The position numbers and the translations under genes are program-made. The notes below the pieces were generated by a model. That model was not told where the DNA came from and did not search any database. It saw only the letters and a list, made by a program, of their open reading frames with translations. Positions 24,394 to 35,540 of a DNA stretch of 64,000 nt are shown here, one piece after another. The stretch covers positions 752,001 to 816,000 of the forward strand of contig JAAOOA010000090.1 of the NCBI GenBank assembly GCA_012861695.1, given 5' to 3'. The DNA is from Trematomus loennbergii. Its lineage: Eukaryota > Chordata > Actinopteri > Perciformes > Nototheniidae. Positions within the stretch are counted from its first letter, which is position 1; every line of letters begins with the position of its first letter.

Positions 24394-24684
24394 GCAAGGC
24401 AAGGCAAGGCAAGTTTATTTATATAGCACCTTTCAACACAAGGCAATTCAAAGTGCTTTACAAAAATGGAAGACATTTTAAAAATGGCATTTAAAATCAG
24501 TCATTAAAAAGAAAAGATAATAAAATAAACATTAAAAGAAAAAATACATGGATAAAAGTTAAAAGTTACAGTGCCGTTTAAGATGTGAATAGTTCAATTA
24601 AAAGCAGCGGCAAAAAGAAAAGTCTTCAGCCTGGATTTAAAAGTAGTAAGAGTTGCAGCGGACCTGCAGGTTTCTGGGAGTTAG
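24394..24684 (-). mobile_element. Non-LTR retroelement, 5'-truncated
   Basis: Same family as 11851-12204, with a GCAAGGCAAGG tail at the left and ending at TTTCTGGGAGTT on the right. A short ATAG repeat flanks it. Copy B has the empty site (CAATAGATAGGGAC). Confidence 0.75.
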
Positions 24685-24739
24685 ATAGATAGGGACACAA
24701 CGCTTTCAAGCAAAGAACAGAGCGTTAGCAAAAACATAC

Positions 24740-24959
24740 CATCCTGCAGCCGTTGCCGAGTCCAGGCGTTGTTTCGCGTTGCGACGTTGAGCTCCCGCTG
24801 TATTTTTTCATCCGCAACGAGATGGAGTAACGTCTGTACCTCGTCAAACAACCACGGCGTGTTTTTTTGTTGCTGCCATTTCTTTATGGATTTGTTTAAC
24901 GGTAGCTTGTCTGTTTTAAAAATGGTGCTTATGCGACGCTTGGGGACTGTCTCGCGCAA
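24740..24959 (-). pseudogene. MYB/SANT-like transposon protein remnant (copy C)
   Basis: The minus-strand frame contains FDEVQTLLHLVADEKIQREL then NVATRN. This is the start of a MYB/SANT-like DNA-binding domain commonly paired with Harbinger transposases. The frame is lost after about 30 residues of the domain, so it is a remnant. Confidence 0.6.
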
Positions 24960-25250
24960 CGATTTTGACGATTCTCTCTGACCAATCAGCAGTCGGGAGT
25001 GTTTACGTCACTAGTTTAGCATATTCAGCTCGGTTGTTGGCTCGGTAGGAACCTCGATTTTCGAGGACCAGAAAAAAAGTTAAAAAGTACCCGTGAGCCG
25101 GAACTACCCCTAGTGGAAAAGCAAAAAAAAGCGGGCCCGGCCAAACTAAACCGTGCTAAGCCGTGCTAGGTCCTGCAGTGGAAAAGCGCCAAAAGTGAAT
25201 TTCAGTGAAGTCATTAGAGGAGGGGGAGGGGAGCCATGACTGACTGTATA

Positions 25251-25666
25251 CTTACATATCACACAAACAGTACAGCTATAGCCTACGATCTCAAAATTAC
25301 ATCACTCTGTCCGTCCCCTCAGTACGCACGGTGCTTGGGAAAAAAGCCATATCCTACTCTGCCCCCTCGACCTGGAACACACTTCAGCAGGAACTTAAGC
25401 TGACCAGTTTGATACCCATCACGGATTTTAAACTAATTTAAAAAAAGCTGGAGAAATCATCTGTGGGTGTTTGCACCTGCTATATCTGAATACTTTATAT
25501 GGATTTCAATCACTACTTTTTTTACGATGTTGTATTTAGTGTTGCCTCTGTGTTTAGTGTCCTGTCTGTCTGTAACTTTGTGTGGTAGTGTTACCACTGA
25601 CAGGTCTCTCTTGAAAATGAGATTTTACACCTGTATAAATAAAGGCTAAATAAAAATTAAAAATAA
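25251..25666 (+). mobile_element. LINE 3' end, 5'-truncated, in TRIM copy C intron
   Basis: The insert reads in one frame as the C-terminal end of a LINE reverse transcriptase protein, including SVPSVRTVLGKKAISYSAPS then TWNTLQQELKLTSL, closed by a stop. A 3' untranslated tail ending AAAATTAAAAATAA follows. Copy B has the empty site CTGTATACTCCTG. It lies about 20 bases before the acceptor region of the coding exon. Confidence 0.8.
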
Positions 25667-25707
25667 TACTCCTGTCTGCTGTGTTTTCAGCTTCACTCAG
25701 AGACAAC

Positions 25708-27060
25708 ATGGCTTCCAGGTTAGAGGAAGATCTCTGCTGTCCGGTCTGTCAGGAAGTCTTTAGAGATCCTGTCATCCTGTCCTGCTGCCACAGCTTCTGT
25801 AAAGCCTGTCTGCAGAACTGGTGGGATGGGAAAGAAGTAAAGGAGTGTCCAGTTTGTAGGAGAAAATCTTCATATGAATTCATTATTAACTTTGCTTTAA
25901 AGAACCTGTGTGAGACCTTCTTACTGGAGAGAGATCAGAGATCTCCAGAGGCTCTCTGCAGTCTGCACTCTAAAAAACTCAAACTCTTCTGTCTGGACCA
26001 TCAGCAGCCAGTGTGTCTCATCTGCAGAGATTCAAAAACACACAAAAACCACAGAATCAGACCCATCGATGAAGCTGCTCAGGATCTCAGAGAGGAGCTC
26101 CAGAAATCTCTGCAGCCCTTTCAGGAGAAACTGAAGCTCTTTGAAGAAGTTAAAGTGAAGTTTGATCAAACAGCAGGACACATGAAGGTCCAGGCTCAAC
26201 ACACAGAGACGCAGATTAAGGAGCAGTTTAAGAAGCTTCACCAGTTTCTAGAAGAGGAAGAGGAGGCCAGGATGGCTGCACTGAGGGAGGAAGAGGAGCA
26301 GAAGAGGAGGGTGATGGAGGAGAAGATGGAGGCTGTGAGCAGAGAGATAGCAGCTCTTTCACACACAGTCAGAGCCACAGAGGAGGAGCTGAGAGCTGAA
26401 GACGTCTCCTTCCTGCACAACTACAAGGCTGCAGTGGAGAGGCTGCAGCGCCCCCTGCTGGAGGATCCACAGCTGCCCTCAGGAGCTCTGATAGACCAGG
26501 CCAAACACCTGGGCAACCTCAGCTTCAACATCTGGAGCAAGATGAAGGACATGGTGTCCTACTCTCCTGTCATCCTGGACCCAAACACTGCTCATCCAGA
26601 ACTCTTCCTGTCTGAAGATCTGACCAGAGTGAGAGAAGGAAGAGAGAGACAGGAACTTCCTGATAATCCAGAGAGGTTTGATCTTCACGCCTCTGTCCTG
26701 GGCTCTGAGGGCTTTAACTCAGGGACTCACAGCTGGGATATCCAGGTTACAGACAGTACATGCTGGTCACTGGGTGTGTCAGCAAAGTCTGCCCAGAGGA
26801 AGGGATTCACACAGTCTGGATTATGGAGAATAGATTTATTTCTAGGTGAATACTCAGCACGGTCACCATCAGCTCCAGAAACTCCTCTCAGCCTGCAGAA
26901 GGAGCTCCAGAGGGTCAGAGTGTATCTGGACTGGAACAGAGGAAAGCTGTCGTTCTCTGATCCTGACACTAACACACACATACACACCTTCACACACACT
27001 TTCACTGAGAAGATGTTTCCATACATTAACACTCTGGAGGAAGTGAAGATTTACCACTGA
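25708..27060 (+). CDS. TRIM E3 ubiquitin ligase (RING, B-box, coiled coil, PRY-SPRY)
   Basis: This is an intact 450-residue reading frame in one coding exon. The RING finger uses C11, C14, C26, H28, C31, C34, C47 and C50. A B-box2 follows with C84, H87, C95, C103, C106, H112 and H115. A long Glu/Lys-rich coiled coil runs from about 122 to 248. PRY begins near 289 ([15 protein letters not shown]), and SPRY holds [18 protein letters not shown] and [10 protein letters not shown] up to the C-terminus. RING supplies ubiquitin-ligase activity, the coiled coil dimerisation and PRY-SPRY target binding. The start was chosen at MASRLEEDL because it lies just after a splice acceptor; the upstream in-frame Met is in the intron. 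The family resembles fish TRIM35/TRIM39/A33-like proteins, and the exact orthologue cannot be named. It is the only intact one of three tandem copies here. A role in innate immunity is inferred from the family. Confidence 0.92.
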   Translation: MASRLEEDLCCPVCQEVFRDPVILSCCHSFCKACLQNWWDGKEVKECPVCRRKSSYEFIINFALKNLCETFLLERDQRSPEALCSLHSKKLKLFCLDHQQPVCLICRDSKTHKNHRIRPIDEAAQDLREELQKSLQPFQEKLKLFEEVKVKFDQTAGHMKVQAQHTETQIKEQFKKLHQFLEEEEEARMAALREEEEQKRRVMEEKMEAVSREIAALSHTVRATEEELRAEDVSFLHNYKAAVERLQRPLLEDPQLPSGALIDQAKHLGNLSFNIWSKMKDMVSYSPVILDPNTAHPELFLSEDLTRVREGRERQELPDNPERFDLHASVLGSEGFNSGTHSWDIQVTDSTCWSLGVSAKSAQRKGFTQSGLWRIDLFLGEYSARSPSAPETPLSLQKELQRVRVYLDWNRGKLSFSDPDTNTHIHTFTHTFTEKMFPYINTLEEVKIYH

Positions 27061-27500
27061 AGGTGTGTGTGACAGTGGATCAGAGCAGGTAGAGATACAC
27101 AGGACATTATATCTATGATGATCATCTCTTAAAGGGATCATTCACTGACCTCTGAACCTGTCCTCCTGCTGTCTCTTTATTCTAAACATGTTTTTATTCT
27201 TGTTGTTATTGAGTTTGATAATCTGCTTTTTGATCATACTGTCAACCTTTATTAAATTGAAACACGTGCATTTAGCTGACACTTTTATCCAAGTAACATC
27301 ATGTTCATCAAATATGCTGAACTGCTTCCTTTAGAGGAAATAAGAGATATATATTCTTTACATTTGAAATGATCTCACCCAGATTCAGATCTTTATGTCA
27401 GGTTATAGTTCAACCTGCTCTGTTTTATTGATTCTATGTCGTTATAAATTGTTAATTTGTTATTTGTGCATGATGGGAAAATAAATAAATAATATGTTTA
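27061..27500 (+). other. TRIM copy C 3'UTR and poly(A) signal
   Basis: The 3'UTR is conserved among the three copies. AATAAA occurs at 27480-27485 within AATAAATAAATAA, followed by a T-rich stretch. Confidence 0.55.
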
Positions 27501-28437
27501 ATCCAACTGCGAGTTTGAGCAGCGAATCATTTATCAGATCCAAAATAAAATGCATTTTTTATTAGTTTTATTACATGCCATTTTAAACTTGTATAATCAT
27601 ATAAAACATACAGAGTTACTGGTTTAAATTAACTCCCTGACAGACCTCTTCGTCAGGGAATAAAATAAATGTTTTAAAGAGATTTCTAAGTATTTAAATA
27701 CAGAGTAAATGTTAAACCCAGTTTTCCCAGGAGAAGCCTAAACAGAGAGGACGACCCATTGCTGTTCAGCGTGGATTATCAAATGCACACGTTTATTAAA
27801 TCTAAAGGATTTAATCTCAATCTAAAATACTGATTTCTTGGCAGCGGTGTGTTATCGAGTTTTAACAACCTCTTAAACTTCTAATTTGACCAATCAGAGT
27901 TGAGTATTCAGCTAAGACGTTTAATAAAATATAATAATATATAGTAAAGTAAAATATATAATGGAGAAGATAAAGTAATGTGTGCACTACTTGAATATAT
28001 AAAAACATGTATGTTACAATAGAGTTATTCATTAATATTAATAATGATGTCACTCAGATTATTAAAGCAGCAACAATCACATTTAATGAGAAAAGAGCAA
28101 ACAGATGTTACAATGCTGTCAAATAATAAACAAACTAACATTTCTGATTAAATCAGTTTCACAAGAACAGAGGTTTCTTCAGACTGAAAACAAGTTGCTT
28201 CTTTTCCTCATTGTATTCATGTTTATTTCCTCACTGACATGACGCGTCTCAGAATAAAAAGTAGGAATAGTAGAGTCTGTTGAAACTTGGCTTGGTCGTG
28301 ATTGGTCTAAAATACAGAGAGTTGTCAAACACCATCAGAATGCTACAGCTAATTCAGAATGCTGCAGCCAGACTGCTCTTCAACCTCCTCCTGTTCTCCC
28401 ACTACTCCTCTCCTCCACTCCTCCACTGACTGACAGC
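27501..28437. other. TRIM copy C downstream DNA
   Basis: AT-rich DNA shared with copy B (13830-14740). No gene was recognised. A short unit TCAGAATGCTACAGCTAATT followed by CAGAATGCTGCAGCCAGACT near 28335-28375 looks like a LINE coding scrap. Confidence 0.4.
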
Positions 28438-29341
28438 CAGAGGTGGGAAGTAGTGGAGTACAAATACTTTGTTTCTGGACTTAACTTAATTTTTCTGGTA
28501 TCAGTACTTACTCCACTACTTATTTTTCTGACAACTTTTTACTTTGACTTCTTACATGTTGAACTCAAATACCTGTACTTTCTACTTCTTACATGTTGAA
28601 CACAAATACCTGTACTTTCTGCTTCTTACATGTTGAACACAAATACCTGTACTTTCTACTTCTTACATGTTGAACACAAATACCTGAACTTTCTACTTCT
28701 TACATTTTGAACACAAATACCTGTACTTTCTACTTCTTACAGTTTGAACACAAATACCTGTACTTTCTACTTCTTACATGTTGAACACAAATACCTGTAC
28801 TTTCTACTTCTTACATGTTGAACACAAATACCTGTACTTTCTACTTCTTACAGTTTGAACACAAATACCTGTACTTTCTACTTCTTACATGTTGAACACA
28901 AATACCTGTACTTTCTACTTCTTACATTTCCCAAACAGGCTGGTTCCTTTAGTTTGAATGTGTGTTTGGTGGCGTGATCATTATTATTTAGAGTCATTGC
29001 GTGCCTATTGATTTGAACACGATCCGTGTATCCATCATTTCCTGGTCTTCTCTAAAGAAGAGGGACCAATGAAAACGTTGTCATGTTGCCATTGTTCAGC
29101 ATGGAAACATTCATTAGCTAACAATGACATTATTGTTCTATTCATATAAAGGGAGGTCAGGTACTCTTTAAAACAGCTGTTAGTTATGGGTACTTTTTAC
29201 TTAAGTACATTTCAAAGCCCTCTTTACTTTTACTTGAGTAAAGAAGTTTAGTCAGTACTTCTACTTTTACCAGAGTATTTTTAAACACGAGTATCTGTAC
29301 TTCTGCTTGAGTAAAGGATGTGTTTACTTTTGCCATCTCTG
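28438..29341. mobile_element. hAT-type MITE with internal 37-bp array (copy C)
   Basis: The ends are CAGAGGTGGGAAG and TTGCCATCTCTG. Imperfect 8-bp flanks CTGACAGC and CTGCCAGT match at six of eight positions. There is no coding capacity. The interior holds a minisatellite at 28555-28928. Confidence 0.75.
28555..28928. repeat. 37-bp minisatellite inside hAT-type MITE
   Basis: About ten tandem copies of a unit containing TTGAACACAAATACCTGTAC and TTTCTACTTCTTACATG. Copy B has only about two units and the element in the NR5A gene about ten. Confidence 0.9.
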
Positions 29342-29504
29342 CTGCCAGTTAATGCAATAATCCAATTCAAGACACTGGTGCTGGCCTTGGTTAAACTCCA
29401 GCTCGTGCACTTCACTCGGCATCAGCCAATCAGATTGCTGCTCCCACTGTGAGTGGGACCCAGGTAACCCCCAAAAACACACTATCCTGGCTCCGAAATC
29501 AGAA

Positions 29505-30010
29505 TCAGAATCAGTTTTATTACCAGGTAGGTTGATACGTACGAGGAATTTGACTTGGTGTGTGGTGCATACAAAAAACCAAAATAAAAAAACACAACTA
29601 TTTTATGAAAAATATAATAACATTAAAAAAACACAAAATATAGTAAAATAAAAAAAACAGTATTTACATTGAAATAGAAAGGAATAAAATATGTGCAGTA
29701 ATAATAAAAGACCAGATATTGTGTACATTGTGTGCATTAATGTGATGCAGAGAGTCTGCGTTGTGGCTGAGGGAAAGTGTCAGTGGGAATGAATGGTGGA
29801 ACGAGCTCCTCATTGACATCAGGAAAGCAGAAACTCTGCATTTCTTCCCTCACAAACTGAAAACTGTTTCCATTGTATCTTGGTAATTCAATTCTTGCAT
29901 AAAAAAAAGCACTTCAAAAAGTTATTTTAGGCCTGGGGTGTCAAACTCAATTTCTTAACCTGATAATAAACCTGATTCTGAGTCTGATTGACAATGTCAT
30001 CATCCTAACA
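29505..30010 (-). mobile_element. Non-LTR retroelement 3' end fragment (copy C)
   Basis: Same element as at 1486 and 15588, beginning with the ATCAGA tail on the left. No intact reading frame. Confidence 0.45.
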
Positions 30011-30414
30011 TTTAGATAACAGGATTGTTTTCTTTACATCTAAAGTAAATGACATTCAATTATAAATCAATAAGAGATGAAAATAAAGCAATGTTTCAGA
30101 AACTTAACATAATATGCGAGGGTCTTTATCTTGTTGTCTCATAAACAATGGGATCTTTAGAAAACTAATGAAACAAAAACGCCTTCACTGGAAAATGGAA
30201 AAACGAACAAACTGATCTCTTTCATGATTAAAAGAACAATAAGTAAAATAAGCAAACACTTAACTAATGTAAAAAGGTGTAGCGCTGCGGCTAAAATCCC
30301 ATTAAAGAACTATTTAATCAAATAAGTGTTAAATATCTTCATTTACCTCTGTTGTTCCTGCTGTGCTGAGCTGCTTGAAAAGAGAAGTGGATCAGATAAC
30401 ACACTGTAACGTAA

Positions 30415-30562
<148 letters not shown>

Positions 30563-30857
30563 GGCGTCTCTGAGCTCCCACGGACGCAGTGAAATCATAC
30601 ATCTGTGGGGATCGCGAATACATTACCAACAACCATTATTTTAATCACAAATAATGCATGTGTCAATGTAATGAGTATTATTTACGTTAACGAGGTAAAT
30701 CGGCTAAAAGAAAAACATGTTTTCCAAAAGAACTACGCATCGTATTCTCTCTTGAATGACAATATGCCTGCACTTCACCCATAGACTGTATATATAAATG
30801 GACGTAGGGTCCGTGACGTCACCCATAGGATTCTGCAGAGTTGCCGAGAAGCCCTAA

Positions 30858-31651
30858 TGCTGCGTTCACACCGGACGCGATGCGACGTTTGGGGGCGGCG
30901 CGATTACATGTAAAGTCAATGCAGAGACACGGACAGACGCAAATTCGCTCCGACGGCGCGCATGAAGCGGTGGATGCGGCGCGAATCACGCGATTGAACG
31001 GTGCCGCGTTAAGCGCGAGAGTTCAATTTTTTCAACTCGAGCGTCAAATTCACGTGACGCGTTCTCGCGGAAGCCAATCAGCGGTGAGAATCTCAGCCGC
31101 CGTCACTGACGTTCAACCACACAACATCAGCCATTAGCTGTTAGCAGTTAGCACACAGAGCTCACAGCTCCTCATATCTGTTCAGAAACTAGACAAAAGT
31201 TAAACAAGTACAAACCACAGACTGTCTGTGTCATGGTGAATACAGTCGCTGCTTTATTTATGTCTGTAGGTCGTTGTTATGAGTGTGGAATGAGCATATA
31301 CAACGTTTGCTTAGCCTGGTCGATCCGATCTTCATTCAGAAAACAAGCATTTTAAAAGGTGTTTTGCCTGCAGTCTTGTCTGCAGACTTGTCAAAGCCTT
31401 AATTCATGGTTGTTACTAACCGGTATCAGTATGTTGTTACTTCGGCATCATTTAGAAACGTGTATTACAATTTAATCACGGTAAAATATGTTCATTTGTT
31501 GTAGTTGTAGCTCCCGAGCCAGCGCGTCTTGTTTGAATGATGCGAGTAAACACAGCTGGCAGCCGCGGTGAACCTCCAGCGTTTAGAGCGATGGGATAGG
31601 AGCGATTAGAGCGAAGCGAATATTCGCATCGCGTCCGGTGTGAACACAGCA
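30858..31651. mobile_element. GC-rich MITE with long TIRs
   Basis: The ends are TGCTGCGTTCACACCGGACG and the inverted CGTCCGGTGTGAACACAGCA; pairing continues inward through GCGATGCGA. The flanks are CTAA and TTAG. No coding capacity was found. Confidence 0.75.
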
Positions 31652-31815
31652 TTAGGAGGCGGAGTCGGCCACTAACGGCTCGACAGTGGCGTCAGAGTTC
31701 CACCCGCCTGCTCCAGCCTGCTCCAAATAAGGGCAAAGAGGCGGAGCCGAGGCGGGACCTGCTGCCTCCGGGCTGGAAGTTCCAGAGCTAGCTGAAGCTA
31801 CCAAGCTAAGCTAAC

Positions 31816-32533
31816 ATGCTCCCCATCTGCACACTGCCGTCGCATTTTACGTTTCTAAGGTAAGCGGACATGAGACTATTCAGCAAAACTATAAATAATA
31901 ATCTAAGTTGAGTTTTTAGCATAATACTTCAGAATCTTAAAATCCCTTAACGTTTGTATGCAATGTGCTAAATGCAACACTGGAATCAAGCAAATATTAA
32001 TATGTTTGCATGACATTAGTTATTTATATTTTGCCATCACTTAATTATACGTTTAATACATTTAAGTTAAGCTAAGGTACATGTGATGATAGCTAGTTAG
32101 TGCTCTTACCTGTGAGGCCTCCTCCAAACAGCATTATAACCAGACTGTATCATTAAAACTACAAGTACCAGTTCTAGATCCTTGACTTTAGACAAACAAT
32201 TCAAAAGACAAAATGTATTTAAAGACCAATCTTTATTTGAAGGTGCCTCTTAACCTGAGATATTAGTTATACAGTAATAGTATTGACAATCTAAAAAAAC
32301 TGAGCAACTCAACAGTCAACTTTATATTTCTTATTGTCTAAAGCATTTATTATTTTCATTTTTCCCCTCTCATATTCAGTGTGGATGGATTGAGACAGCG
32401 TGGTGTCCAGAGAGCTGCAGAGACTTCAGGGAGAAACCTCCGTGTGATGGACGTCCTGTCTGTTGGTTTGGAGAGGACTGAGGGTCTTTCCTCTGCGAGG
32501 AGGACCAGGCCTGATGGAGGAGCCCATGCATAG
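31816..32533 (+). CDS. Possible two-exon small ORF inside TIR element
   Basis: The ATG at 31816 opens MLPICTLPSHFTFL up to a donor (CTAAG then GTAAGC at 31860). A good acceptor (CCCCTCTCATATTCAG) ends at 32379. Joining 31816-31859 to 32380-32533 gives a 65-codon frame with an Arg-rich second part (SVDGLRQRGVQRAAETSGRN) ending in GGAHA and TAG. An AATAAA lies at 32672. Splice sites, frame and poly(A) signal agree, but no protein family is recognised. It may be a transposon-borne transcript with no protein function. Confidence 0.3.
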
Positions 32534-34229
32534 CTGATACCACCTGATCAGGCCTAGTCTGTCACTTTATTTGACTAAATGTGTTTACTTATACATTTAA
32601 TAGGTTTACACCTTCTGTCCATATGTGCTTTTTATTTAAAACATGTTTGATTAACTTTTGGTTCACATTTCAATAAATTGAATTTGTATTTGCACTCCTT
32701 TTGTCCATTATTCTTACTGAAAATGTTAGATTACACATTCACATCGACTGAAGATTGGCCCCATTTATTTGCGTTGCAAACTCTGCGGTACAAGGTACAT
32801 GTTGTGAAGCTCATGAAGTGAGGCAAATAGAAATAATCAGCTGATGGAGTGTAGTGCATTCGATCAGCTGACTGTGTTTTCACAATAAAAGTTTCTTAGT
32901 GAATGTCCTGTACTGGTCTTAACATCTCATAACATCAGCTTTTAATTTTCCTTGGATGTTCTTCTTGACCCTCAGAGAAGGAGAAAATGCTGAGTCGTGT
33001 CTTTCAGGCATGTCCTTTCCTAACAAAAATTACAGGAAACATAAAACATATTATTGTGTGTTATTTATGAAAGAGGTGTTTGTGTGTTTAGGGGCTGTAG
33101 ATATATATTATTTTGTAATTTTTTTTTTATTTCAACAGTGAGCTACAAAGACAATCAGATTATGAATGAACAGTATGAAATTCATCAACATTGAAATATA
33201 TTTTATTATCAAAATAATATTAACTGTTATCAAAACTTAGTGCAACTGTAGAAGCTTGCTCTGTTGTCTCACTGAAAGAATAACTTTTACCACGTTTTTA
33301 CAGACAATATTGAGAGATAAATAGCAGTTGTCACTATGCGTTAAATAGCTTTGCCTTCAATACATTAAATTAGAAAGCTGACAGTCATATTGCTTGTTAA
33401 CATCTAAATGTAACCCTTTGCATGGAAAAAACCCTCAACTTCACTGATGTGTAGGTGATCTAGTATTTAGTATTGTTTAATGGAATGTATATCAGTGTAT
33501 TAAAGTCAATACTTCATTTATTTAAACCAATATCTTTCTTGATTCTTTGTACAGTATGAAAAAAGAGTATTTGTACCTGTGCTGAAGTTCACTGCTGTGA
33601 GGAGTCCAGTTCTGTCTCTCACTCTCTGGTCCAGCCTGTCTGCATCACCTGGACACTTTAAACAAACAGATATATATGTAAAGAACCATGTGTACAAACA
33701 ATATAACTTATCTTCTGTTGAACATGTTGGATTGTGTATTGTCCGAGTCAGGGTCCTTTTTATTTTACTGTAACTTTGGAAGTTGTGTTACCAATGCTTA
33801 CTGTTTATTTGATACCAATTTGGTAATGCAATTAATAAAAACAACAAGGTTTGGGTTCGTTCTTCAGATGACTGTGACGTTAACGTGTAAGCTCAATAAT
33901 GAACTCCAGCTCAACCAACCATATTGTAATATCTAAGTAATCATCTTGAAATATGACATTAATAATTGTAATATACACACATCTTATTGTGAGGTTGATT
34001 TCACATACACTACTTCGACGTTAGCTTGTCTACATACTTGAGCATAGCCAATTTAAATTAACCTTAGCGATGCATACAGTTCCTACCTACATAATAAAAT
34101 ATCTCTCTAAGTTACAAGGATGACCTTATTTTATCAACCTCAAACAGAAGCCTTTTGTTCTACAGTATTATCCCACTTAACGCTTAACACTTGTCTATTT
34201 CGTTTTAACCTTTATATATACAGTCTATG
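32534..34229. other. Remaining interior of TIR element
   Basis: AT-rich DNA without a recognised gene or complete nested element. Confidence 0.35.
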
Positions 34230-34393
34230 GTTTTAACTTGGAGGCTACGATTAGCATCGTTAGCACCGATGTAGCTACCACTCGCTTACACGCTAACACA
34301 TTCATTATTAGCTGATTAAAATCATAAACACATAAATAAAGTACTCGAATTTCACTTACCGCAAAACGGCATTCATGCACCGTCTGTTTTAAC

Positions 34394-34493
34394 NNNNNNN
34401 NNNNNNNNNNNNNNNNNNNNNNNNNNNNNNNNNNNNNNNNNNNNNNNNNNNNNNNNNNNNNNNNNNNNNNNNNNNNNNNNNNNNNNNNNNNNN
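34394..34493. other. Assembly gap (100 N)
   Basis: Exactly 100 unknown bases, the convention for a gap of unknown size. The sequence on either side may not be adjacent in the genome. Confidence 1.
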
Positions 34494-34900
34494 TATTTAG
34501 TCGATTAAAATAACAGATGTGTCGGTGTAAAGTGTCTAAATCCAGTCATCTTCTCTACAGTGTGAACTAACGTTAGCTAACAGTTAACTAGCATAATGTA
34601 TACAAACAGCTGAATATAAACAGGTCTGAGAAGAAACTACACCAGGACATGTTTGTATAAAATACACGTTATATAAATGTCAAACCATAAGATATGAAGC
34701 GTATTATGTTCAAACGTAAATAATACTAGTAGCGCGGAAAAGCCTTAGTCATCGTATGGTTGACATGAGTTAGCATCACTAAGAAAAACCCTCAAAACGC
34801 GTCTATTTCACACAACGTCTCAAAACAACAGCCACAACCTCATTCTACTTAGTGAGGTAGTTATTGTGAACAGCATTTCCTTTATTAAAACGTAGCTTAC
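34494..34900 (-). other. psmb7 intron 1, right part
   Basis: Non-coding DNA between the gap and the donor of psmb7 exon 1. Nothing else was recognised. Confidence 0.5.
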
Positions 34901-34962
34901 CTCTTGCAGTGATCGAAACTGAAACCCCCGACCGGTGGCTGGTTCACTATTAATGTCGCCAT
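34901..34962 (-). CDS. psmb7: Proteasome subunit beta type-7, exon 1 only
   Basis: The minus strand reads MATLIVNQPPVGGFSFDHCK plus two bases of the next codon, then the donor GTAAGC. The PPVGGFSFD motif followed by a Cys and basic residue is the propeptide start of proteasome beta-2 (PSMB7). The immunoproteasome paralogue PSMB10 has a different leader. PSMB7 carries the trypsin-like site of the 20S core; its catalytic Thr lies in later exons. None of those exons was found in the 34 kb downstream, where the 100-N gap, a large transposon and the TRIM cluster lie. The rest is in the gap, misplaced, or lost. PSMB7 neighbours NR5A1 in the human genome in the same orientation, which supports the call. 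Confidence 0.8.
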
Positions 34963-34989
34963 CTTGATAAATGAAGTGGGGTTTGTTTC

Positions 34990-34997
34990 CCGGAAGT
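34990..34997 (-). promoter_or_regulatory. ETS-type promoter motif of psmb7
   Basis: CCGGAAGT lies 28 bases upstream of the psmb7 start codon. This is the classic ETS/GABP site of TATA-less housekeeping promoters. Position and gene type fit; binding is inferred. Confidence 0.45.
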
Positions 34998-35141
34998 AAA
35001 GGAAGCGGGTCTTCTTCTGTGGTGTTTAACGGCAGTTGGCATGTATGTGATTTTGCATCGCAGCCTCCCTCTGGAGCCAGCTTTGTACTGCGACCATGTT
35101 ATTGTAGAATATATATTTTGTCTGGACCAGTGTCCTTTCAT

Positions 35142-35435
35142 CAGAGGAGGAAAGTAATTAAGTACATTTACTCAAGTACTTTACTTAAGTACAATTTTGA
35201 GATACTTGTACTTTACTGGAGTATTTCTATGTTATGCTACTGTGTACTTCTACTCCACTAAAGTTGAAGTACTCAGATCCTGTACTTGAGTAAAAGTAGA
35301 AGTACCAGAGTATAGGAATACTCTGTTAAAGTACAAAGTAGCATTACATTGAAATACTCAATAAAGTACAAGTACCTCAAAATTGTACTTAAGTACAGTA
35401 CTTGAGAAAATGTACTTAGTTACTTTACACCTCTG
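35142..35435. mobile_element. hAT-type MITE, short form
   Basis: The ends are CAGAGGAGGAAAG and CTTTACACCTCTG, and the interior is made of AGTACTT and AAGTACTC motifs. It is related to the longer elements at 55818 and 61890. No target duplication is visible. Confidence 0.6.
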
Positions 35436-35498
35436 GGTAGGCTACTGTTATCATAAACATTCTAATCATAGCATGTATGCAACTTTGTATGACAGTGG

Positions 35499-35499
<1 letters not shown>

Positions 35500-35537
<38 letters not shown>
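35500..35537. repeat. (AT)n microsatellite
   Basis: A pure AT dinucleotide run. Confidence 0.95.

Positions 35538-35540
<3 letters not shown>

Larger units (their letters stand above)
22326..25191. mobile_element. Harbinger-like TIR transposon (copy C)
   Basis: The TIRs are TGGCGCTTTTCCACTGCAGG at the left and the matching inverted end at the right, with AAA on both sides. The element is in the same intron site as in copy B but about 2 kb shorter. It contains a nested TTAA MITE, a foldback MITE, a retroelement and a MYB-like remnant. Confidence 0.72.
30779..34230. mobile_element. Large TIR element
   Basis: The ends are CCATAGACTGTATATATAAA and its inverted counterpart TTTATATATACAGTCTATGG. 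A lone right-type end occurs again at 40493-40514, so this is a repeated family. It encloses a nested MITE (30858-31651) and a possible two-exon small transcript. No transposase was recognised; alternatively two separate elements could supply the two ends. Confidence 0.6.

Noticed and set aside
28555..28928. CRISPR-like array
   Set aside because: Units are contiguous head-to-tail copies without spacers, inside a transposon in an animal genome.
34350..34393. Minus-strand GAATGCCGTTTTG followed by a GTAAGT donor, resembling the start of psmb7 exon 2 (NAVL)
   Set aside because: Only about four codons match, there is no splice acceptor in front, and the rest of the exon is absent. Chance similarity is more likely.
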